Notes under the pieces: generated by a model
Seen by the model: the letters and a program-made list of their open reading frames with translations, nothing else
Told to the model about the DNA's origin: nothing
Database searches by the model: none
Assembly (NCBI RefSeq): GCF_047948215.1
Contig: NC_134455.1
Span: forward strand, 322,330,147 to 322,394,146
Reading direction: 5' to 3'
DNA: 64,000 bases
Source of the DNA: Lycorma delicatula
Taxonomy: Eukaryota; Arthropoda; Insecta; Hemiptera; Fulgoridae
In this document: positions 39,401 through 51,400 of the stretch, one piece after another
Numbering within the stretch: position 1 is the first letter of the stretch
How the letters are laid out: the number at the start of each line of letters is the position of its first letter
Made by a program: the position numbers and the translations under genes

Positions 39401-42400
39401 AGAAAAATAAGGTAAGTGTCATTTACTCATTTACTATGTAATACTGTACGTGGGTTGTTCAAGTTGGTTTTTGATTATAAAAAATATAATATTTATATAT
39501 ATATATTTTGCTTTTATTAAAATACATAAGCATACTCCTTTTGCTGTTTAGTTGTTTCTCATTTTGGTTTGTTATTGTTATTGAAAAGAGAAAAATTATG
39601 GTGAATTTTATAATAGTACATTAGAAATCTATTTATTTTTATGTTTTTATATGATTTGTTCATTACATAAGCTCAAAGTGTACGTGTAAAAATATGGTCA
39701 GATTTTTTCAAGTTTATTGTCATCCCAGGACTGATATAACTACCTCTTTTGTTAAAAACTAAACTTTTTTATGGCTATATGAATAATTGTAGTTGTTGTA
39801 CAAGATAGTATATATGGATTATGTCTTCTTGTGTTATGAGTACAAGTTATTAGATTAAGTATGTAGAAGTAATAATTTACCTTCTTTATTGTTCATTTCT
39901 GTAATTATGTCTATTTGTTCATTTCTCTCAAACTTTTGGTTTTGGTTTGGTTTTTAAACATGTTATTGGTAATTATATTTCAGTTTTCTCTACAAAAATC
40001 TGTCATTCTTTCAATGATATTATTTCTTTGCCCCATAATCTGCTGACTAATCATTTAATTTGTTATTCCTTTTCTTACTCACAGTTGAGTCACCTATCAT
40101 AATACTGTGATTTGGCTTGTCTTTTATTATTATACTTTCAATTCTGATATAAATATCTTCTTCCTTTTCATTATGGCTGCTTATGGGCTTGTGTTCTGAC
40201 ATCTTTGATATTGCCTTTATCATTTACATCATCATTACAAATGACTCATCAATTCAGGTTCAACTTATACTACATCTTCAACTAAACCTCACTTTTTCTG
40301 TAGTGTTACCTCTTTAATTGAACTTTCTTCCTCTCCATGTCCTTCATTGCACATTTCATTTACTCATATAATACTATTTTATGTTTAACAGCTTACATCT
40401 AGGCCATCACAAGTTCCAATCATCTTTTTGACCCCTCCTTTTTCTTGCCTGAGTCCTTTATACTTGTCCATCACTTATAACAATCAGTTGAGGAGCCAAT
40501 TTTATTTCTGTTTATTTCTAAATCTTATGTGCAAAGAATCCATAATCTTTCTTCCACCTTTGACTATATAGTCTTTCAAGAAGTGGTTATGCCCCTGCAG
40601 TCTATTCTTGCTCCTCCTCTTAACAACGGCACAGACTTTTTGGTTAATTTTAACATGATGAACTGATCTGTCTAGTGTTTTTAAGATAAACATCAGAGTT
40701 TGATCACAAAGCTGCTGCTCTGTTTGAAAACTTTTCTACCCGAAACCATTAGTCTAGTGTTGCATAATTATTATACTGCTCATAATGTTCTGAATTCTTA
40801 GTTAATTTTTTTTTACAGCAGAAAGATAATATTGTGGATGTATTCTATTCTCTAACCCTCTGAGGAAAATATGTACGTTAGTTTTTTTTTACTTCCTTGT
40901 ATGAAGTAAAGGAAGTATTGTAATCGCGAAAAATTTCGAATTTCAACAGAAATATCCATTATGACTAGTTTTGACGTGACATCTGTATGTATGTATGTAT
41001 GTATGTATCTCTCATAGCTCAGAAATGATTAGCCATGGAATGTTGAAATTTTGGATTTAGAACTGTTGTAACATCTAGTTGTGCATCTCCCCTTTTGATT
41101 ACAATTACCAGAAGTGTCCAAAAAAGCCCAAAATCCAAAAATTTGTATTTTTGACTTTTTCTTAACTGTGGTAATAAGCCCCCATTGAGAGCTTTTCAAT
41201 GATATATATCATAAGTGGTACTTATTTTCATTAGTTCCAGACTTTACAGCCAAATAAAATTTTAATTAATGAAATAATTTGGTTTATGGTTGTGGTGTGT
41301 CCACCACAATGCAATTGTGTAACTGTCCACTTTATTAAAGAATAGGAGGATCGTATCTCACTTTCAAATGAAATAAGTTTAAATAAAGTACAACAAAAAA
41401 TATGTATATGTAATTTAATAGGCATGCCAGGAAGTCATGTAGTGTCCACATCAGATTTTTTTATTTAGGTGTTAATTTGGTGGAATTTCCAGTATAGTGT
41501 TGTAAGCAAAAAAATTTTTATCCTAATTCTCATAAAATCAAATCAAATCTCACCTTTAATTTGACTATATTTTTTTCAGGCATATGAAAAGTTAGAGTTA
41601 GTGGTTGAGAAGTATTTCAATGATGTAGCACCAGACAAAGGTTTAAAACTGTTATCAGTAAAGGGTCTCAACGAGGCTGTTTCATATTATATAGAAAAAG
41701 CTGATACAGATGCTGTCTCTGATCTTATTGCGTAAGTTTACAGTAAAATTAATTTTGTATTTTTTAAAGTAGTAATATATTAATGTTACCGATATTTAAG
41801 AATTTTATATCTTTAATAATTTTCAGTGTGGCAGTTATATATGTTTTTTTATTATTATGTAGCAATTTCGATCCTTGAAGAATTTAACCTCTTGAAGCTA
41901 CGGTAGACAAGCATTTATATTTTCCAGCCACTAATTACCTCATGCTATTGCATGCTAACCTATTCCTGTCATTTTGTATTCCTCTCCCACTCTGGCTCGG
42001 TCTTTCAATCACTGTTGTACAAATCTTGACTGGCAGAATCATCTCTCTTGAGCCAGATGTCCTACCCATACTTGTTTTAAATGCATGTATTTGTAAGAGA
42101 AATCATTTTGACTTCGCTCATTTATAGGTCTAATTTCATATGCTATTCTGTTTTTACTTGTTGGCATAATGTGGATGTTTCTGTAGAACATGTTTTTAGT
42201 TTTTTCATTATTCTCCCATTCATGATGTGTGTGTACACATGTTATTTATCAGCTTCCATAGAACATTCTGATCAAATGTATTGTATAAGCATATTAGATC
42301 TAAGTTTACGGAATTTATATAGAGAATAGTACAAACCAATTTTACGTTTTCATTAAGGATTATATTTTAATGCAACAGTTCTCACTATTCCATTAAAATA

Positions 42401-45400
42401 TAATCTTATTTATTTGTTAGTGCTTTTTTTTTGGTTTAGTACTACACTTACTTTTCTTTAAATGAGGGTCCTTCATTCTCATAAATCCATTATAGTAATT
42501 ATGTAGCTTATTCAATCCTGCTTACAAAAAAGATATTTCTGATATTGTGTTATTGACCCCTACTATTGTCTTAACTTCTGTTTAAACCTAATAAAGTTCT
42601 ATTGAACTCTATTCTCACAGTTGAGTGTACTCAGAGTTGTCACTTTTTTTTAATCCTGAACCTTATCTAGAATTTTTTTCTTTTACAGTCTTATATATCT
42701 TTCTTTTCTTCTTAATAGTGATTTTCTATTCACATATTTATTACTTATAAATTTCAGGTTTACTTCCTAAAAATGTCCTTTTTTGTAAGCAGATATATTT
42801 CTCTATTTTGCAAGGAAGACGTGTGAAACAAAAGTACAGATGTGATTGAAACAGTACCCTCGTTCAACCAACTTTCCTTTACCTTTTGCTATTTTACACT
42901 TTCCATTAATTTTATTGCTAAAGAGTATGGAGTTTTCTGCAACATCTTTTATACTTTCAAACTTCAGCCTAAATCTCATTATATCCTAGTAATGATCAGA
43001 AATAATCTTTCCTAACCATTATTTATCTTCCTGTATATTCTAGTATAACACTGCTCAACAGATTTAATTTTTTTTTTGTTAATTGAGTGTGAATAGCTGA
43101 TTCTTGTAGTATTTTTTATGCTAGTTTCATATATGTTAATAGATTTCTACTATCGGATTCAGTTTTTTTTTAATTGATATTTCTTTCAAAAAAAAAATGT
43201 GTGGTGAACGTAATATGACAATGCATTACATACACTTTGTGTTCACCTAAAATCTATTTCTTTTGGATTTTCTGCTGTAAGTTGCTGTAGGTAGATCCCT
43301 CTTTAGATTCAAACAGTAGTCAGCTGATATTTTTGGGTCCATTTTCCCTGATATCGTGTTTCCATTGTAGATATCTCCTGTTGAAAGCATTCTCCATGTT
43401 CATCAGTGATTGTGCCGAGATTTTTAGTGAAAAAACCAAATGTGAATGTAAGAAATGGATTTTGAGTGACATGTTACACCCAAGTTCTTTACAGTTTTGA
43501 AGTTCACTCACAAGTTCTCTGTAGTTATTGGTTTCCAAGGAACTTGTTTACCACATTTTGAAATGATTTTCATGCAGCAACCTCCAAGTCATTCAAACGT
43601 GGATCACTCATTTTTTTTTTATTTGAGGTCCATCAAATATACCTTCCTTTATTTTAGTGTCGCTTATATTAGGGAATTTGTTTTTTAGAAAGTGAAACCT
43701 TACACATTTCAATCCATTGTTTTAACAAAATTTTTGAATAAACCTAGTTTATGTGTAGTGGCAGAAGATAAACTTTTTCTGGTTTTACTAATCCTGACTA
43801 ACAACATTCTTCTCTCCTACAGTCAGTACTAATCTCTTTGACCACTGCTCTTTTATGTAATGGTTTTTCCTATCCCTGCTGTCCCACTCACACAAAAAGC
43901 AATAAAACTTAGTGTATTCATGTTTCAGTCCAAGTAAAACCGCTATTGCTTTTAGATCTCCACAAATATTTCTCATGCTGAATCTTGCTCAATGCAAATC
44001 TCATATTTTCATAAGACTCCTTCATGTGAAGAGCGTATGCTAATGGTATTGATGGGTATTTATTTCCCATGTGAAATAGAACAGCTTTTAAACTAAGCTT
44101 TGAGGAGTCAATAAAAAGTCACCATCTGTCAGGATGGTGTATATATGCCAAAGCATCCAGTAAAGAGTCGTTTCATTACAGTGTACTAAGTTTTCATACT
44201 GAGAGAAGAGACGTTAAAATTCTGACTCTCTGTCACAGAAAGCACTTATTTTAGTGTTTGGTTGCAAAAGATGCCATCTTTTCAGTCTTGATGCCTGTAT
44301 TTCTGCTTGACTTTGATAAATTTAGATCACAAACCAGATAATTTAATTCTGAAATTAATTAAATGGAGTTCAGTAAATCTATTTTCTAAAAATTTTGGAT
44401 CTCTTTCTTCATTGCTTGATAAGTCAGCACAAGATATGACATTTTCATCTTCATCTAAGTTCCATGTTTCTGGTGGTACTGGAATTGGAAGCTCTTGGCT
44501 ATGTGGTGCTGGCTGCATGGCAGAGGGAATATCAGGATGTTTAACTGTACATCTAGTTGTAGCTGTAATCCCAGATGCCTTTATTTCACAAAAATAACAG
44601 TCTGTGATGTGATCCTTCGGTTCTCTCCAAACTTATGGAATTGCAAATGACACATGACAAGATCCATTTAGCCAACTGGTCAACGGTGTTACACAAGAAG
44701 CACAGCAAGTATGAGGAGCCCAAGATTTGTCCTGATCAGCTAATTTACATTCAAAATGCAGTTCATATCACTTTTTTATCAGTGGAGTTATATTTCTTTT
44801 CTGAAACTTCAACGTTACCTCGCCACAGATGTAGCAGAAATTGTTCGGATGATTATTGCAACTGCGAGGCTTTGTTAATACATTACAGTAACTAGTATTG
44901 TTAAAAAAGAACACTTTATAAACGCACTAATTTAATAAACATACACTCACTTTACTGAACAACATATACCTGCAAATACAAAAGCCAGCTACATAGCTGA
45001 ATGTTACACACATGAGAACTCGCACCTGAATGAAAATTAAAAATATTTCTCTAGTCTGCATGACATTTTATAAGTTAATGTAATAACAACAGATATAACC
45101 AATGAATCGATATGTTTATAGTAAGATGAAAATAGGAAGAATGAGTCATATTCTTGTTCATTTTAATTAGTGTGTAAATAATAAATGATGACTAATGTCT
45201 AACAAATCAATGTGACGATTAAAGGACTGTAATAAATAAACAAAAGCTATTTAGTTGATAAATAATATAATAAAATATGTTTACAAAATGCTATGCTTTG
45301 GAGTTCATTCATCATACTGCCTGAAAATTAAGAATAGTAGTTATAAAAAAACTATGCTTGATAGAAAAATTCTGATTTAATATTTGAAATCAGCTTGAAA

Positions 45401-48400
45401 AATACTATAAGAATCAGCTATTCACTCTCATTTAACAAACTCATTGTTGATCTGTGTAATTAATGTGTATTTTTCTTCAGACTTTTAAAAAGGATGATTT
45501 AAAGTCATTACTTTATTCTTTGTGAAAAATTCTGAAAACCTGGTTTGACTTAGCCCATGCTTCACTATTTTTCATTTTTTCTTTGTACAATGGTATTCTG
45601 TTCATCAGTATTGTGCCTTACCCCTTTTACATGTTTTATTGAATCACATTTCTTCATATCTTTTCTATATTTTGCTGGAGAAACTGGAATATAAATCTCA
45701 AATACTGTAGGTTTCTTTGAATCCATCCTCTGAAATATATATTTCACTGTGTTGTTTATAATAATATTTTATTAATATTTGTCCTATATATTCTCATTCA
45801 TTATTTCTACTTTGCATTCAACCAAAAACCTTGTTCATCTTACCATAATAATTTGTGTTATATCCAGCCCTAGCTTGCAATTTTCTTTTCTTTTTTTTTT
45901 TAATTGTCTAGCCTTCTTCCACATCAACATTCCACAATCTTGATTCAAAGAATGTTATGCGAATGATTACTCCCCTTCTTAGTAGTATTAGAACTCCACC
46001 TAGAGATCTAATTGAGGGAATTTTAGGCAAAAGAACATCATCATATTGATTTATTATTTCTCTAGCAACTAGTAGGCCTCAAAAAAAGTAGGTGAAAAAA
46101 AGCTAAACCTGATTGGTATTTGCAGTCAGAATCATCCAGTTGAAAATTAGAGATGCTTTTGAGAAAAAAAGACAAGGAAAAACATTTCTTTGAAAAATAT
46201 ATTTTTCAATTGCTTTCAGTCTCATACTACTCAAAACCTAATATAGGTTAGCTTAAAGTTGGCTATTCTGCCCACATTACCCACTACTTACTTGGTATTT
46301 ACCACATTTATTAAAAGGGTTGATGATCTGTTTTGCCGAAATGATTCCTTTGGCTCTCCACAGATAACCAACTATTATGGTAGAACATATGATTCAACTA
46401 CCTGTTTTTCAGAGACATAAGCTTTTGTTTTTTAGTTGATTTACAGGTAGTGAGTGATACTTGCTCATAACACAATATTCAAATCAATTTTGTCACAGTT
46501 TTTAGATGTGCTATCCCTTTCCACAAGACAATATCAGTACTTCTGTGATGTATGTGCGCACTCATAATATTTACCTTTATGTAGAAAATATTACTTGGAT
46601 TACAGTGTTATACATTTGTTTTGTGAATAACAAAAAGAATATAAGATAGGATTATTATATTTGATGTCAGAAGTTCTTAAATATACAATAATTAAATACC
46701 TGGCTTATTTCAATACTGCATACATTAGCAAGGAACAAACAAGAAATAGTAGTTTGAAAAATTTAAAGGGTGGTCTTTAATTTCTACCAAAAATTTTTAA
46801 TTTAGGTCAGTTAATTATGAAATACTGCATTTAATTACTTTACTTGCATCATAGCTCTAAAGCTATGCTGCAAGAAGGTAAGTACAGTAATCACTCAAAA
46901 TATGGGATATGGGTTATTTCACATTTCATGACCAAAATACCCCAAAAAACAAAAACGTGTAAGGTAATGTACATTTATACATATGTATGTAAATGTATTT
47001 GAAGCGTAATAACTTTTTACTAGAAAAACCAATTTTAATGAAATTTGGCAAAGAGACTCGTGTATATGGATCAACTTGTTGGTAAAAGTGTGGGGCAGTA
47101 TCTCAAGGGGGTGAGGTATTTACTTTATTTAGGGTAAATTTTCTCAAACATTTGCTAACATAACTCTACATTATATTAAGCTCAGTACAGGCGTGCATGC
47201 TTATTTTTTTTAAAAAAAACTTATTTTTTTCACTCTGCCACCAATTTTTTTCTCCCTTCCCCAGAAATCAAAAAAAGTTGTCCTTTTATTTATTGCATGT
47301 TTTTTTAACCAAATCATTTTTATTTCTTCCAAAGCGTAGTAGCAGTAGTGCAAATAGCCAAAAAAAGTTGTGGGTGGGAGGGTTGATCAAAGTTTAAAAA
47401 TATTGAATTTTACTATTTTTTAAAACTTTTTAGTTTATTTTAACCGTTAATAATAATATTACACTCAAATTATATAATAATTCATCCTACCCCCAAAAAA
47501 TAAATCTTAGATTAACTTTTTATTGGTAGTATATTTTTAATGGAATTTTTTTTAGTCTCTTCCAATAAACATAGAAGAATCAAAAAATTTTCTTGGGAGG
47601 TGATTTTGGGTATGAAGAAGGAGAAAAAAGTAAAAAATATCAATTAAAACATTTAAACATTTTTTTTCATTTATAATTTTTTCCACTATCTGAGAATAAA
47701 TAACCAATACCAGGAAAAAACTTTGTTGTTAGCTTCTTTTTTCTTTTTTTTTTCATATGGTGATTTTTAGGTGTTTTATATCTATATCTTTGCATCAGGA
47801 ATTATACTGGTATAAATCTTCAGATATTGTGACCTCTTTTTTTTTATTAAGCTTATTCAGATAAGACTTGTATTTAAACATAAAATATATAAATATACAT
47901 GTTACATAAAATAAATGAAATTATATAAGCATGAGTTTATAAATAGTTCTGTTCTTCAGATATAGTTAAATTAGTCAATTGTACCTAAATACACATTTAA
48001 AGGTGTCTGGAAAAGTCTAATTACACTGTCACTTTCGTAAGTCAACTTACATTCTGAATTAATTAAATTTATTAGATAGATATCAATAACATACAACTAT
48101 TTTATAATGGCTGTTGTTCTCCAAAACATTGTTTGATGTATAAAAATGCATAAATCTCAGGAATGTGATGATTGAGCACCAGTGAAAGTAAATGTTTTGC
48201 ATTGGTCAGTGGAATTCATACATTTTCTCTTCTTTCTTTTTTTTTTTGTTGCAGGCATCAGATTAATAAATCTGCTAAATTCTTGAAGGATAATATTGAT
48301 GATACTAGCAAATTGGGAGAAGCTATTGAAGATTACCGTGCCAAACGCACAGGTGGTAGTGGTGATGATAATGATGCAGTGAAAGAGGTATTAGAATACA

Positions 48401-51400
48401 TATGAATTTTTTAGATTTATTCAATATAAGTCTAATTAATATTTGACTCTTGGCCTTGTCCAGTATAAGACTAAGCAGTATTAAGGCAACACAATTGTAT
48501 GCACTTCTCTCCCAAAAATGTATCATTACTTGACATCCAAAGTGAATTAAAAATAACTTCACTTTGGAAGCAGTGCCATAAAAATGAAAATGTGTAAAAT
48601 TCCACAATGTGAAAAAAAAATTATGCAAGGAAACTATTTCCTTTCAGCTACAGTGATTATTATTTTTTCAATGATTTTACTTAAGTAATTTTGCAATTTA
48701 ATTAGTATTTAATAAAAATATTTTAAAACCAACAATTTTAGCAATTGTTTATCCAAAACACTTTTTTATGTTAAAAATATGTTTTTCAAATTAAATTGAT
48801 TATGCTCCCAAGAGCATTTTGCTCCATTCACCCGATACATTGAAATTATAGGTGGTGTGCTGATGTACTCATTTTAAAGTGGTTAGAAGACCTATCTAGC
48901 GTCTAGTCAAATAGTATATTTGATTTGTGTTTATTTGTTGTTTTTATAAACATGTCAAATTTATAACTTATATTTTGTACATAAAATTTGTATGGTGTAG
49001 TTAATATGTTTGGAGCATAACTTTAATTGGAAGTGAAACTTGGACGATTGGAGTACCTGAGAAGAAAAGATTAGAAGCTTTTGAAATGTGGTGCTATAGG
49101 AGAATGTTAAACATCAGATGGGTGGATAAAATGACAAATGAAGAGGTGTTGCGGCAAATTGAAGAAAGAAGAGACAGACTTATAGGCCACATACTAAGGC
49201 ATCCTGGAATAGTTGCTTTGATATTGGAGGGGCAGGTGGGAAAAATTGTGCAGGCAGGCAGCTATACCAAAATGAAATGACTGAAGACAAAAAAAAGAAG
49301 TTAATAGGCAGTCCCATTTCTGTCTTTATTTGAAAAAGTTGTTTCTGATGTATGTTGAACTAACTGTGATAGGAAGTTAAAAAGGTAAAAATCTGTAAAC
49401 AAAGACATATACAGAATGATTCACATAGTGTTACTGGTGCATTCAGAGTTCATTTTACTAGTGAAAATAATGAAAAATGCATACAACAGAAACGCTCTAT
49501 TAGCAGGTAACGGCTAGCAAAAATTTCAGAACCCAAAGTAAGGCGTTAACTTGTTGGTTTTTTACCTGATAAATTGAATAAAATAGGTTCCAGAACTATA
49601 TCTCTAGTAGTTTTTGTAATATCTTATGTAAAACAGAAAAATTTGTCTACACAGTCTAGTATTCAAATCCATAAAAAAGCATCTACCTTTAGAAGGACCT
49701 GAACCTATACATATACATTTATTTATAATTTTTTTTTTTTTTTTTGTAGGCACAACTTGTGTTGTCAAGTAACAATAGACCATCAAAGTTTTCAAATACT
49801 GGATTCGGCGATGTAGTTCCTATCAGTGATGATGAAGATGATGATTATGGTAACTCACGGCAGGCAAACACTTCTAGAGGAAAGGGTAGAGGAAGAGGCC
49901 GTGGCAGCAGAGGAGGAAAGCAAACTAATGGTTCAATGAATTCATCACGAGCCAGTGGAAGTCGTGGATCAAGAACAAGCTCTACAACTTCTAAAGTGAG
50001 TTTAAATTAATTGGTAAACCAATTTTACAATCTCTGGTTAATAGCAAGAACATTTATCATTTTGACCTTTAATATTTATCCCCTTAAATATACACAACTC
50101 ACTGCTGCATTGCATTTTTCCATTGTTCAACACAGTTCTGAAAAGCTTGCAGAGCCTTGATGTTATGGTATTTGCATCTTACAAAACTCCTAAACGGTCT
50201 CTGTTCAACACATAAGTTTTTCTAGAATAAGCAGAAGTCAAAGGATATGTCAGATGTGACAAATGTAGATGTAGATGTCAAAAAATTCAAAAGGTCATCA
50301 TGGAATGTGAATATTTCAATATGATCCAGCAAGTGGTAATCAATAAATCTGAATGAAGGTTCTCAGTTGCTAAGGGGTTAAATAAGCACTAAAACATGCT
50401 CATTTTTGTCTAAATAGATCATGATCGAGAAGGTACCTCTTGATCAACTGAGGAGCAAAGTAATGACAGACTGTTTTTTTTTTGTGGAGGGAGGGATACA
50501 CTCTGAAAGGCCAAACTGTCAAACAATGTTATCTGAAGATTCTGCAACACCTTTGTGATGCAATTTGATGCTAGAGATCGAATTGAAATTTGATGGTCAC
50601 AGATTTAAATTACTTATTTTTATTCATAGGGAACTGAATTTTTGAAAGATAAGTGGTTGGTACCCCAAAGCAAAATTTTAATTTTATAAAAGCCATATGG
50701 GTCGAGAAGCTACTAAGATGAATAAATAGCAAATAAATAATATTTTATATACATAGAAGGTGGTCTGTAATGGTAATTTTGTTTTCTTCTTTGCAGCAAA
50801 ATATATGTGACTTTTAACATATTCAAATTTGATTCAACATCGATGTATCAACATAGTTGAATTTTTTCTATTTCAATTGGAGAAATGGGAATGATTAAGA
50901 AAGAATGATGGTAAATGGGAATGAAACTTTTGTGTACGATTTAGAAAATCTGTTTAGTGAAGGAATAGTGTTTGGAAAATGAACATAAGTTCAAAAACCA
51001 TTTGTTATCCCAATGAATAATAAAAAAACTGATGAGCTGCCCTAGCCAGATGAAAAAACTTATTACACAATTTTCACAGAAGTTAGACCATAAAAAGCAC
51101 AAGAATAATCATCTAGTAGCCATAATTGAACTTCTTCAATGCTTATTTTTTTTTAACTATACTATTAATGAGCTGAGACTTCGTTATGGAAAGCAAATTG
51201 AAGAGAGGAAACATAAGGAGTTATCTCCTGCTCTAATAAAAAATGAAAATAAAAACAATTTCTTCAGCAGGTCAGGTCACAGTTACTATATTCTGAGATT
51301 TAAAGAACATTATATACTTGGATTTCCTTACTGCTCAAAATTGTATCTCAGGTGCAATAGATGGAACTCAAGTGGCAGACACTATTTCAAGCTGTTGACT

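Noticed and set aside
44635..44895. 86-codon + strand open frame with several cysteines
   Set aside because: It is antisense to the degraded repeat-encoded protein at 43310-44890. The conserved words appear only on the - strand.
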